DNA from: Sphingobacterium sp. UBA2700
GTDB taxonomy: Bacteria; Bacteroidota; Bacteroidia; Sphingobacteriales; Sphingobacteriaceae
NCBI GenBank assembly: GCA_002354335.1
Contig: DELI01000012.1
Span: 1-49,918 of the forward strand
DNA length: 49,918 nucleotides
Reading direction: 5' to 3'
In this document: positions 39,641 to 47,919 of the stretch, piece after piece
Position numbering within the stretch: the stretch's first letter is position 1
Layout: the number at the start of each line of letters is the position of its first letter
Program-made: the position numbers and the translations under genes
The notes under the pieces: generated by a model
Told to the model about the DNA's origin: nothing
What the model saw: the letters and a program-made list of their open reading frames with translations, nothing else
Database searches by the model: none

Positions 39641-40834
39641 TTATTCTTTCTTGTTGGTGTCCGCCTTGCTCTTATCATTGCTATTGCCCTTTAGGCTACT
39701 GTAAAGCTGTTTTCCCAATTCGGAGTAATTTCCGCCAACTGCTCTGACCGATTCCGTTCCTGTTGCCGAACCTTGTTGGGCTTGCCCCATTATTGCCTGC
39801 CCACCTGTGATTACCGTGGTATTGACACGTTGCAGAAGTGTATTGTGTCCACCTGCTTGTACGATATACCCCGCTACGTTGGGAACGGAGAAAAAGCCAA
39901 CTATCCCGATGAGCAAGAACACGAGGTAAGCGGTGTCCGTACTGCTGAAAAAGGTGTCGCCACCGCTCTCAATCTGTGAAATGTCGAGCCGTATCATATT
40001 CTCCTGTATCTTCCCGAGTATGCTCCCGAAGATGTTGGCAATGGGTAACCAAAGGTATATGTTGACATACCTTGCAATGAAGTTGGTCAAGGTGTCCTGA
40101 AATCCGTCATATACCGAGAAACCGAGCACCAACGGAAAAACAATGGCAAGCACGATGAGGAAAAACGTTCGGAGCGTATTGATACAGAGGGATGCGCCGA
40201 GGTAGACCACTTCGAGTACCTCTTTTAGCCACGCTTTTATCGAGTTCCTAAAGTTGTAGGACTGTTTTTCCATCCAAAACTGTATATCGTTGGAAATTCC
40301 TTTCAGCCAACGGTCTTCAGACCCTTTGTTATCCTCGGGATATTTGTACTTGTACCATTCTTCCCTGTTGCCTGTACCGTCTTCGCCAACATATATCTGC
40401 CATTGCTTTGATTTTTTGACGGCATTCTCTTTCTGTTTCAACAGCACTTCTATCGCCTTGTTGCTGTTATCGACCATTGCCGAGGTAGCGGAGACGGTCG
40501 GGCTGAGTACGGAGTTGAGCAAGGAAAGGACGGCGGGAAACAGGATGATGGCAAGTCCGAGCGCAAAGGGGCGCAACAATGGGTAAAAGTCAATGGGTTC
40601 GGCTGATGCAAGCTGTCGCCATACACGGACGGCGATGTACCAAAGTGCGCCAAATCCCGCAATGCCACGGGCTACGTCGATAAGGCGACTGCTAAGGGGC
40701 AACATCTCGTTGTAGATATTATCAAGCACTCCTTGCATTCCTGTTAGTGTGCTGTTTATATCCTGTGCGTTTCCGATAATAGGAAAGACAATAAACAGCG
40801 TGACTATGGGTAATAAACTGATGGTCTTTTTCAT
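39641..40834 (-). CDS. traJ: Conjugative transposon protein TraJ
   Basis: The start is ATG 40834: it gives a clean signal peptide (MKKTISLLPIVTLFIVFPII) and has an AGGAGG Shine-Dalgarno-like sequence five bases upstream; the reading from 40849 overlaps the previous gene. The product, about 397 residues, has several membrane segments (about 60-80, 95-115, 220-245, 300-325) and a Gly/Gln-rich tail, as in the VirB6-like TraJ of Bacteroidota. It should be a polytopic inner-membrane part of the mating channel. Confidence 0.88.
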   Translation of the reverse strand: MKKTISLLPIVTLFIVFPIIGNAQDINSTLTGMQGVLDNIYNEMLPLSSRLIDVARGIAGFGALWYIAVRVWRQLASAEPIDFYPLLRPFALGLAIILFPAVLSLLNSVLSPTVSATSAMVDNSNKAIEVLLKQKENAVKKSKQWQIYVGEDGTGNREEWYKYKYPEDNKGSEDRWLKGISNDIQFWMEKQSYNFRNSIKAWLKEVLEVVYLGASLCINTLRTFFLIVLAIVFPLVLGFSVYDGFQDTLTNFIARYVNIYLWLPIANIFGSILGKIQENMIRLDISQIESGGDTFFSSTDTAYLVFLLIGIVGFFSVPNVAGYIVQAGGHNTLLQRVNTTVITGGQAIMGQAQQGSATGTESVRAVGGNYSELGKQLYSSLKGNSNDKSKADTNKKE

Positions 40835-40845
40835 TTTTCCTCCTT

Positions 40846-41496
40846 TCATTTCCTTGTCCTCAACATCGTTTCCAACCCTTGCACCTCCCGCTTTTCGTTC
40901 TCCCGCATAAGTCCGAGCATCCGTGCCTCGTCGTTGAAGTAGCGGACAAAAGCGGACATTTCTTGTGTCTTGGCGTAGAGCTTGTCGATATAGCTTAACC
41001 TTTCGTCGTCGCTCATCCTAAGATTGGAAGCGGTAATGACCATCAACAGTTCCTCGATGTTGCGTAGGCTTCTGCTTGTGATATTGCCATAAACAGAGAG
41101 CATATAATCAATCTCGTTTACGGAGAAGTTGCCCGATGACCGAAACAGTCTCTTTGCCCGACCGTAGTCGTCCATGATATTTTTTTGCAGGGCAATGATG
41201 TCGGCTACCCTATGGTACTTCTTGATGGCGGGGTTGACCTGCATCAATCCGTCAAGGAAAACGTCATGGATGGAAAAATTGCCCTTTGCAATATCCCTTA
41301 CTGCATTGTAGCCACCGGTCAATACATCGTAGCCTTTTTTCATGTCCTGCAAGATGTTCTTGAGCTGACTCAATTTCTCCACGTTCAACAGCAACTGCTG
41401 TATCTCCTGTGACTGCGCTCGTACTTCTGTAATCCCGAACAATGGGAATACGGCTAACATTCCGTACAGGAATGCTCTTTTAGTCCTATCAATCAT
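40846..41496 (-). CDS. Exported TraI-related conjugation protein (third copy)
   Basis: The 216-residue protein has a signal peptide (AFLYGMLAVFPLFGITEVRAQ) and a helical mature part including LKNILQDMKKGYDVLTGGYN and AVRDIAKGNFSIHDVFLDG. It shares this layout with the two genes directly upstream. AGGAGG lies six bases before ATG 41496, supporting the start. It overlaps the preceding gene by eight bases. In Bacteroidota elements such genes sit between traG and traJ; some annotations call them TerB-like, which I cannot confirm. Confidence 0.75.
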   Translation of the reverse strand: MIDRTKRAFLYGMLAVFPLFGITEVRAQSQEIQQLLLNVEKLSQLKNILQDMKKGYDVLTGGYNAVRDIAKGNFSIHDVFLDGLMQVNPAIKKYHRVADIIALQKNIMDDYGRAKRLFRSSGNFSVNEIDYMLSVYGNITSRSLRNIEELLMVITASNLRMSDDERLSYIDKLYAKTQEMSAFVRYFNDEARMLGLMRENEKREVQGLETMLRTRK

Positions 41497-42145
41497 ATAA
41501 CCTCCTTAACTTTTGTAGTGAGCTGTCCTCGCTTTCCGATACCATGCGCCACGTTTCGAGTTCCTTGGCAAGCCATCTTGCGAATAGCATCTTGTCGGTC
41601 GCTTCACGGTGTATAGCATTCAACTTCTCCAATCGGCTTGCATCGTCCATGCTCGTCATGTCGGCAGATGTGACCAATAGGAGTTCGTCCATATCCCGCT
41701 CGCATTCTTTGATAAGATTTCGCTTGATGGTCATGAGGTAATCACGCTGTTCCTGTCCAAGCTGTTCGGGATAGCGAAGGTTGTCGAGTAGCCTTGCAGT
41801 GGTGCGTTGCATCGCCAATATCTCTGCTATCTTCGGGTTGTTCCTCACAATGGGATTGATACTTTGCAGGTTGCTAAAGAATAGGTCATGCAACCCAAAT
41901 TCCCCGCTTGTGATTCCTCTGACGGTGTTCAGTCCATCCCGGACAATGTCGTAGCCTTTCTTTGCCATAGAGGCGTATGCACGCAATGCCATAATCTGCT
42001 CCAAGAGGTATTTTTTCTGCGTGCTCTTTTGCTTAAAAAACTCGCTGAAAGTCTGTGCTGACAGAAAATTTGGGGTGAGCATTGCCGTGAGCATAAGGGG
42101 CAACAGCACCCTCCATGCCCTTACTTTTTTATTCTTCGATTCCAT
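41489..42145 (-). CDS. Exported TraI-related conjugation protein (second copy)
   Basis: The 218-residue protein has a signal peptide (VLLPLMLTAMLTPNFLSAQ) and a mature helical region with MAKKGYDIVRDGLNTVRGIT and SGEFGLHDLFFSNLQSINPI, closely resembling the next gene in the operon. A C-terminal helix carries the ADMTSMDDASRLEKLNAIH segment that matches MSDASRLEIINKA in the TraI gene upstream. The start at 42145 overlaps that gene by 17 bases. It is presumably an exported accessory of the mating apparatus. Confidence 0.75.
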   Translation of the reverse strand: MESKNKKVRAWRVLLPLMLTAMLTPNFLSAQTFSEFFKQKSTQKKYLLEQIMALRAYASMAKKGYDIVRDGLNTVRGITSGEFGLHDLFFSNLQSINPIVRNNPKIAEILAMQRTTARLLDNLRYPEQLGQEQRDYLMTIKRNLIKECERDMDELLLVTSADMTSMDDASRLEKLNAIHREATDKMLFARWLAKELETWRMVSESEDSSLQKLRRLYD

Positions 42146-42812
42146 AGATTTTCTTTAACCGTGATATTTCGTCCAATGAGTTTGCTCTTTGCAGGCTTAC
42201 TCCGATATTTTGGCGGTTGAACCTCTTTAGGTCGTTGAGGTTTCCGTTAATCCTGTCGGTAGCCTTGTTGATGATTTCCAAGCGTGATGCGTCGGACATC
42301 TGCGTACCGAAGCTGTTGACCACGATTAGAATTTCGTCCACGTTCTTGATGCTTTCCTCCAAAATCCCCGTATAGATCCTTTTCATGTTTTCAAGTTCGT
42401 CGGGTGAAAAATGGCTGTCTTTGGTGAACAGCCCCCATGCCCATTGGTATTCATCGACCAATAGGGATTGGCTTTCTACAAGCTCCCGCACCCGCTTGAT
42501 GTAGGTAATGGCTGATTTGACCTCCCACAGTTCCCTGTAATAGCGTTCGTACAGGTCTCTTTGCTTTTCGGTCCAATCGGCTATTTCGCCGAGCTTTAGT
42601 TTGGAAAGTTGGTTTTCGAGTGTTTTTTGTGCGTTCTGCAACCATATCGTGCGGTTCTGCAAACGCTGTACTCTAAGGTCAACGGCTTTGATGACACGCT
42701 TTACACCTGCTTTTATCACTTCCGCAATCGCCACTTGGGCGTTGGCTCCCTGTGGTAATGCGACGCAAAGCGTCATTGCACTCAATGGGAGTATAACCAT
42801 GTAGTTTTTCAT
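42129..42812 (-). CDS. traI: Conjugal transfer protein TraI (DUF4141-like)
   Basis: ATG 42812 is preferred because the product then starts with a signal peptide (VILPLSAMTLCVALPQGANAQ); an ATG at 42881 would add a basic 23-residue extension and lies 17 bases after traG, so it cannot be excluded. The mature part is helical, with VQRLQNRTIWLQNAQKTLEN and MSDASRLEIINKATDRI, the pattern of TraI/DUF4141 in Bacteroidota conjugative elements. The mature protein should be periplasmic. It is the first and most TraI-like of three related genes. Confidence 0.78.
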   Translation of the reverse strand: MKNYMVILPLSAMTLCVALPQGANAQVAIAEVIKAGVKRVIKAVDLRVQRLQNRTIWLQNAQKTLENQLSKLKLGEIADWTEKQRDLYERYYRELWEVKSAITYIKRVRELVESQSLLVDEYQWAWGLFTKDSHFSPDELENMKRIYTGILEESIKNVDEILIVVNSFGTQMSDASRLEIINKATDRINGNLNDLKRFNRQNIGVSLQRANSLDEISRLKKIYGIEE

Positions 42813-42898
42813 ATTCTTAACTTGTTTTTTAATTGCATTCAAGAACCCCTCGGGTTTTTTCATCATCTTCAACATTTTCATTGCTATTTGTCTATTTG

Positions 42899-45352
42899 TT
42901 ACTGATTCTGTTTTTGCATTCGCAGTTCCCTTGCGAGATGGGCAATGCCCCTTTCCATGCTTCCATACCTGTCGGCATATTCCTGTACCTTTAGCTTCTC
43001 GGTCAATTCGGTGGTATAGGCAAAGTATTCTTCGGTGGACAGCTCGTTACGGTAGACCTTGATGGACTGTCCGCCCTGGTCTATCAGAAGTTCCCTGTAA
43101 TTCTTCGTGGGGTCGTTTGCCCTGTTCAGTGAGAGCATCATGGTCTTGGTCTTTTCGGAAAGTCCAAGTGTCGCTTGCAGACTGTCAAACTTGTTCATGA
43201 ATTTGCGCATATCAAGAAAGACCTTTGTGTCCGATAGGTTTACCACGGTCTCCTTGATGACAGGCGAACTGATGAGGTCGTCCACCTCCTGCGTAATCAG
43301 TGCGGGAATACCATTGAATTTTCGGATTGTTTTGTAGAGGTATTTTATAAACTCTGCCATGCCAGCCTTTGCTATGGCAATCCATGCTTCGTCGATGGCA
43401 AGCACCTTTCTACCTTTGAGCTTCCGCATCTTTGAAATAAACATCTGCATGATGATAATAGTGACCACCGGAAACAAAATCTCATGCGACTTGATGTTGT
43501 CCAGTTCAAAGACTATAAAGCGTTCGTTCAATAGGTCGAGATTCTCTTTGGCGTTCAACAGGTAGTCAAATTCGCCACCCTCGTAGTAGGGATTCAGCAC
43601 GTAGAGAAAATTCTCAAAGTCAAAATCCCGAGTGTTAACACCCGATGATTTCAGTACCGTGCTGTAATCGTCCTTTAGAAACTCATAGAATGTATTGAAC
43701 GAGGGAAAGATGTTCGGATGCTTGTCGAGTTTCTGATAATAGGCTGTAAGGGCATTGGACAGGGCAACGTATTCGGAACGTGTGTAGGTCTCGTCCGATT
43801 TCTTCCATAGGGAGAAAAGCAAGGTCTTTAGGCTCTCTTTCTTTTCGGTGTCTAAGACCTCGCCGTCCGACAGGTAGAACGGATTGAACTTGATTGGATT
43901 GTCCTCAGTATAGATGAAATAGTAACCGTCCAACAGGTCGCAAAGCCCCTTGTAACTGCCCCCGACATCAATGACCACACAATGTGCACCGTCCTCGTAG
44001 AGTGTTCGCAGAAAATGGTTCATCAGCATGGATTTACCCCCTCCGCTGCCTCCGCAGACGAACAAATTGCGATTTGTTATCGTTCCCTGCTTCATCGGCC
44101 TATCGAATAGGTCTGCCGATACAGGCCGACCGTAGAGCCTTTCGCTGAGTCGTATCCCCGAGCTGTCCGACCTGTAATTTGATTCGAGGTTAAGGAAACA
44201 GGTTGCCTGTTCGGCAAAGGTGATAAAAGTGTCGTTTTCGGGAAAGTCCGCTTGGTTTCCTGCCATGCCCGCCCAATATATCTGCGGTGCGCCCACGGAC
44301 TCGACCTTTGCCACGGCATCCATTTTTGCCATGTTTGCCGATACCCGATTGCGAACGTCCTTTAGCTTTTCGCTGTCTTCATCCCACACCATCACATTGA
44401 AGTGCGCTCGGACAGGAAGATACTGGTTGGCAACGGCGTCGTTCAGATAGTCGTTTACGGAATCACGGCTTACCGAATTTTCACGGCTGTAAGCTGAAAG
44501 CGAGTTAAGCCGTAGCCTTTTCCTTTCGAGTTCCTTGATGGTCTTTTGTGAATCGCCTATGAAAAGGTATTGATTGTACAGGTGGTCACAGTCCAACAAT
44601 AAACCGAGCGTACTGGCAAAGCCAATAGAAAACTTTGTCCTGTCGGTACTGTATCGGTCATAGTTGATACGACTGCCGCACATAGAGGGAAGTTCTTCGA
44701 CATCCGAAAGCGTGTACATTTCGCAATGCTTGTTCCCGATGGTCATCCGCTCCCCAATGTGGGTATCGCATAGGTGCGATTCTTCGCCCTCGTCCAACAG
44801 GAAACAGTAACGCTCGATGATACCTGCCTTGTTTGCCGTGCCTGCAAGCTCATCATCGGTGAGCCTGCGCAACCCGACAAAATCACTGTCTTCGAGTACC
44901 CTTGTAAACTGTCCTGCGATGTCCTCGAAATTCCGTAACAGCACGCTGTCCACGGTTTGTTTGGGTACGATGGATTTCCGCAGTATGTTACAGAAAGCCG
45001 AGTTTGAGGGTTTCCTGTCCTCGGGTTTCTTGGTAAGGAACAGGTAACAGTTGTGCGCCATGTAGGGTCGTCCCGAATAGAAACGGTCACTGCTCGTGGA
45101 CAGAAAGGTTTTACCCAAGCTTTCCCGAACGGTGCGTTTGACGAACCAATCCTGCTTGTGCAGTACCGTATGTTCGGGAAGAAGTTTTATCGCCTTTATC
45201 CATGCTTGGTGGAATGCGTCGTATTCCCTTTCGGCAAGTGTGAATATCTCGGGCAGATGGATTTCATAGGCGAGTGTGATGTCACCGTTTGCTGATAGTA
45301 TGCAGTTGTTCTCCACGCTTGCAATGGGAAGTATCTTGGTTGCTTCTGTCAT
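42899..45352 (-). CDS. traG: TraG-family conjugation ATPase
   Basis: The 817-residue protein is the VirB4-like ATPase of the Bacteroidota transfer system. It has an N-terminal TraG domain (about 1-330), then Walker A FVCGGSGGGKSMLMN (about 433-447) and Walker B KVLAIDEAWIAIA (about 650-662), with the following LITQEVDDLISSPV motor segment. It powers assembly of the mating channel at the inner membrane. The start overlaps traF by four bases. Despite the name it is not the coupling protein VirD4. Confidence 0.93.
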   Translation of the reverse strand: MTEATKILPIASVENNCILSANGDITLAYEIHLPEIFTLAEREYDAFHQAWIKAIKLLPEHTVLHKQDWFVKRTVRESLGKTFLSTSSDRFYSGRPYMAHNCYLFLTKKPEDRKPSNSAFCNILRKSIVPKQTVDSVLLRNFEDIAGQFTRVLEDSDFVGLRRLTDDELAGTANKAGIIERYCFLLDEGEESHLCDTHIGERMTIGNKHCEMYTLSDVEELPSMCGSRINYDRYSTDRTKFSIGFASTLGLLLDCDHLYNQYLFIGDSQKTIKELERKRLRLNSLSAYSRENSVSRDSVNDYLNDAVANQYLPVRAHFNVMVWDEDSEKLKDVRNRVSANMAKMDAVAKVESVGAPQIYWAGMAGNQADFPENDTFITFAEQATCFLNLESNYRSDSSGIRLSERLYGRPVSADLFDRPMKQGTITNRNLFVCGGSGGGKSMLMNHFLRTLYEDGAHCVVIDVGGSYKGLCDLLDGYYFIYTEDNPIKFNPFYLSDGEVLDTEKKESLKTLLFSLWKKSDETYTRSEYVALSNALTAYYQKLDKHPNIFPSFNTFYEFLKDDYSTVLKSSGVNTRDFDFENFLYVLNPYYEGGEFDYLLNAKENLDLLNERFIVFELDNIKSHEILFPVVTIIIMQMFISKMRKLKGRKVLAIDEAWIAIAKAGMAEFIKYLYKTIRKFNGIPALITQEVDDLISSPVIKETVVNLSDTKVFLDMRKFMNKFDSLQATLGLSEKTKTMMLSLNRANDPTKNYRELLIDQGGQSIKVYRNELSTEEYFAYTTELTEKLKVQEYADRYGSMERGIAHLARELRMQKQNQ

Positions 45353-45687
45353 TTTGCTCTGATTTGTTTTCGGTACTTGAGGTGTATGAATTGTTTTCGT
45401 GAACGGTAGCGTATGGCTTTGGGCAAGCGACTTCGAGCAAGGTACTTTTTGAGTCCATGCTCTCCGAAACGTTTGCTCAATCGGTCAACTGCCCAAAACA
45501 GGGATGCTCCCGCCGTACCGATGACAGGGAGAATGACCATTAACGGAAATCCGATGATGTACAGCACGGCAAAGAGAATGAGCAATGTGACCAATCCCCC
45601 TGCGAGGTAAGCGATGTACTGTGCCTTTAAGCCTTTGAAGACGATGGGTCGGGAAACGCCTTTGTTCACGTGATAGACTACTGCCAT
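45349..45687 (-). CDS. traF: TraF-family membrane protein (DUF4133)
   Basis: The 112-residue protein begins with MAVVYHVNKGVSRPIVFKGL, has two membrane segments (about 26-46 and 48-68) and a basic C terminus. This matches DUF4133/TraF, a VirB3-like component placed between the pilin-like TraE and the TraG ATPase. A GGGAGG sequence about eight bases upstream of ATG 45687 supports the start. Confidence 0.9.
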   Translation of the reverse strand: MAVVYHVNKGVSRPIVFKGLKAQYIAYLAGGLVTLLILFAVLYIIGFPLMVILPVIGTAGASLFWAVDRLSKRFGEHGLKKYLARSRLPKAIRYRSRKQFIHLKYRKQIRAK

Positions 45688-45705
45688 TGTATTTTCCTCC
45701 CATTT

Positions 45706-46023
45706 CTAAACTCCAAAGAATGATTTGAGCACCGTTGCCACGATGACCAAGAAAATACAGCTCCCGAACCAGCTTGCGGCGACCTTGTTCGTGTCCGGGT
45801 CTCCTGCGTTCCATTTGTTGAATACCTTGACCGCCCCGACGATTCCTATCACCGCACCAATGGCGTACATCAGGTCTGTGCCTGTATCGAAATAGCCTTT
45901 GACCTGTCGTGTCGCTTCCTGTAATCCTGCTTCTCCGCTCTGTGCAAATAGGCTTAGGGCAATAAGCTGTAAGGTTGTGACAAGGGAAAGGGGCTTTGAT
46001 ATTTTTCTGATTTTTTCTTTCAT
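45706..46023 (-). CDS. traE: TraE-family protein (DUF4134), pilin-like
   Basis: The 105-residue protein has a signal sequence (LVTTLQLIALSLFAQ) and two hydrophobic segments (about 51-68 and 86-102) with TGTDLMYAIGAVIGIVGAVK and the WFGSCIFLVIVATVLKSFFG tail. This is the VirB2-like DUF4134 protein of Bacteroidota conjugative elements. It is 18 bases upstream of traF. Confidence 0.9.
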   Translation of the reverse strand: MKEKIRKISKPLSLVTTLQLIALSLFAQSGEAGLQEATRQVKGYFDTGTDLMYAIGAVIGIVGAVKVFNKWNAGDPDTNKVAASWFGSCIFLVIVATVLKSFFGV

Positions 46024-46041
46024 TTCGGTTGGATATAAGTG

Positions 46042-46533
46042 TTAGCGAAATAGATTTTTGATTTCATCCTCGGTGATGGGGAACGGGGAGCTGTCCTTGA
46101 TATGCACGACAAGGCTGTCCCAATTCTCGACGGATGTGATGTCGGGATAGGTTTCTTTGAGTTCCTCCAACATCCCCAATAGGTCTTGCTTCGTGCCGTT
46201 TTCCTTTTGGGTAATCTCCACGATTTCCGAAATTTCCTTTAGGAAGTCTGGGACTAACCCTAACTGCCTTTCCCTGCGGTGCGGGGCGGCAAAGTTGATT
46301 TCGTAGGTTTCGGTCATGCCCTCGGGGGCTTTGGTTTCGCCCATGACATTATCGGGGTCGTGGTGTGCTGTCGGCGGTTCGGATTTCGGGGGTTTGGTCT
46401 CTCTCGGTTTCAACCCGAATGCCCCTTTGATTTCTTCACGGAAAAATAACAGGAGTACGCCTGTGTACCACAACACGGTTAGGAATGTGGCGATTGCAAA
46501 GAAGTGCAACCATGTAAAATCTGATAGTAACAT
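46042..46533 (-). CDS. Single-pass membrane protein upstream of traE
   Basis: From ATG 46533 the product has 163 residues: one N-terminal membrane helix (WLHFFAIATFLTVLWYTGVL), a charged proline-rich linker (PRETKPPKSEPPTAHHDP) and a C-terminal helical domain with VPDFLKEISEIVEITQKENG. The longer reading to 46584 adds an unlikely polar leader. I do not recognise the family; its position before traE makes it a likely accessory of the mating apparatus. Confidence 0.75.
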   Translation of the reverse strand: MLLSDFTWLHFFAIATFLTVLWYTGVLLLFFREEIKGAFGLKPRETKPPKSEPPTAHHDPDNVMGETKAPEGMTETYEINFAAPHRRERQLGLVPDFLKEISEIVEITQKENGTKQDLLGMLEELKETYPDITSVENWDSLVVHIKDSSPFPITEDEIKNLFR

Positions 46534-46656
46534 AACTTTGTTCGTTTTTCCCGACGCTCCATTGCGCAGGGATTTCGGAAGCAAAGTTTTTGGTTTGTGC
46601 AGGTCTTGTTTGACAACCTCTTGGGTAGTACCCTAAAATAATTTGGGATCGTGTCA

Positions 46657-46685
46657 CATAAAAAACGCCTACGGTATGTAGGCGT
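46657..46685 (-). terminator. Terminator overlapping the 3' end of rteC
   Basis: ACGCCTAC (46665-46672) and GTAGGCGT (46678-46685) form a perfect stem with a 5-base loop that overlaps the last codons of rteC. On the minus strand it runs into TTTTTATG. It separates rteC from the tra operon. Confidence 0.75.
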
Positions 46686-47493
46686 CTTCGTCTTCTAATT
46701 TTTGATTTAGGGATGTTCCCATACTGTTGATGTACTGCGTTCGACTCAATCTCTTTCGGCGTTTGATTTCGGCAAATCTTCTATAAGGTCGTTTTACTTC
46801 TACGCCAAAGGCTCTTGCCAATGCACGGATTACCTCGATGATTTCAGCATTGCCATTGTTCAGTTGTCCGGTGCAATGAATGCCATAAGCCAATTCGTAA
46901 AAGTTGATGCTGTCGCCTGTCCATTTCAGTACAGGTATGTCGGGATCGTCGGGGGCATCCTTTAGCCTGCCCTCCAAGAGTTCGTTGATATATCTTGCAG
47001 TTAGTTCATTGGCGATAATCTGTGAAAATGGGTAATCGCCAAGTGTGGAGAAACGTTCGTCCGCATCTATACGCTGTGTGCACAGCCATGTCGGACAAAT
47101 CGTTCTACCACGGACGAAAAGGACTTCATCAAGGTGGTCGGCTTTGGAACGGTAATAGGAAACGATTTCTTTGTGGTCGTCAAAAAAGCTGTTGATGTCG
47201 TTCAGTTTGGCTTGGTAGAATTGGCGTACAAAGGTCTCCGACCAATCGGGGCTGTCCAATCGAAATTTTTGGGTCATGTATGCGAACATGAGGTGTCCGC
47301 ACAAAAAGGGTTTGTCTTCCTTGAAAAAGGTAATCTCTTCCTGCTTGTCGGTAAATCCGTGGCGCAATGCCTCGTCTTTCAGTTCCTGTAATAGCCTTTG
47401 GATGCAGTCTATCCGTACATCCTCCCACGGCTCTGTCACGGCAAGGGTTTCTCCAAGAACATCCATTGCCTCTTTGGACTTTTCTTTAATCAT
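46669..47493 (-). CDS. rteC: RteC-family regulator of conjugative transfer
   Basis: The 274-residue protein matches RteC of Bacteroides conjugative transposons: ITFFKEDKPFLCGHLMFAYM (about 49-68), then a helical part with FVRQFYQAKLNDINSFFDDH, and a C-terminal DNA-binding-like segment with GIHCTGQLNNGNAEIIEVIR followed by RRFAEIKRRKRLSRTQYINS. In CTnDOT, RteC activates excision genes after RteA/RteB induction. No RteA/RteB genes are present here. It has its own terminator. Confidence 0.85.
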   Translation of the reverse strand: MIKEKSKEAMDVLGETLAVTEPWEDVRIDCIQRLLQELKDEALRHGFTDKQEEITFFKEDKPFLCGHLMFAYMTQKFRLDSPDWSETFVRQFYQAKLNDINSFFDDHKEIVSYYRSKADHLDEVLFVRGRTICPTWLCTQRIDADERFSTLGDYPFSQIIANELTARYINELLEGRLKDAPDDPDIPVLKWTGDSINFYELAYGIHCTGQLNNGNAEIIEVIRALARAFGVEVKRPYRRFAEIKRRKRLSRTQYINSMGTSLNQKLEDEDAYIP

Positions 47494-47919
47494 ATCTCTA
47501 CCACTTTAGTTAAACCATAGGGCATGCCAATTGTCCACTTTATACAATCGCGATTTTGGGACTGAAAAACAAAGTTCCTAACCCTACCTGCACTTGTCAA
47601 GTATATTGTTATCACTTCACCTTGTTTCACTTTTGCCCAAAGTATACATGGAATTGTAAATAGCATTGGATTTTGGGGTGAAAGTGGGAATTGGAGAATA
47701 TTTGTTCGAGCGTAAAAGGACACTTATTTAGATTTTTACCAGACAAGATTAGAGATTGATTACACCCTGTTCACGCTGGATAATGGTATTGACGTGGCAT
47801 ATCTGTCCTGTTCGCGCCGAAAGTGAACATAAGTGAAAAGTATGTTTTCACTTGACGCATGGATTACCATTGTGGTTACTTTGTGGTATCTGAAACCTTT
47901 TGGGATAAAATCTACATCT
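47494..47919. other. Divergent intergenic region between rteC and the AraC-type gene
   Basis: About 425 bases without a secure gene, expected to hold promoters for both flanking genes. The clear structural element is a perfect palindrome AAGTGAAAA (47831-47839)/TTTTCACTT (47845-47853). Otherwise nothing certain is seen. Confidence 0.55.
47831..47853. promoter_or_regulatory. Perfect palindrome upstream of the AraC-type gene
   Basis: AAGTGAAAA and its reverse complement TTTTCACTT with a 5-base centre lie 67 bases before ATG 47920. A related direct half-site AAGTGAA occurs at 47821-47827. This is a reasonable operator candidate. Confidence 0.45.

Noticed and set aside
42451..42645. Short antisense and alternate frames within the tra genes
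   Set aside because: All overlap longer genes with recognisable conjugation families and show only biased basic composition.
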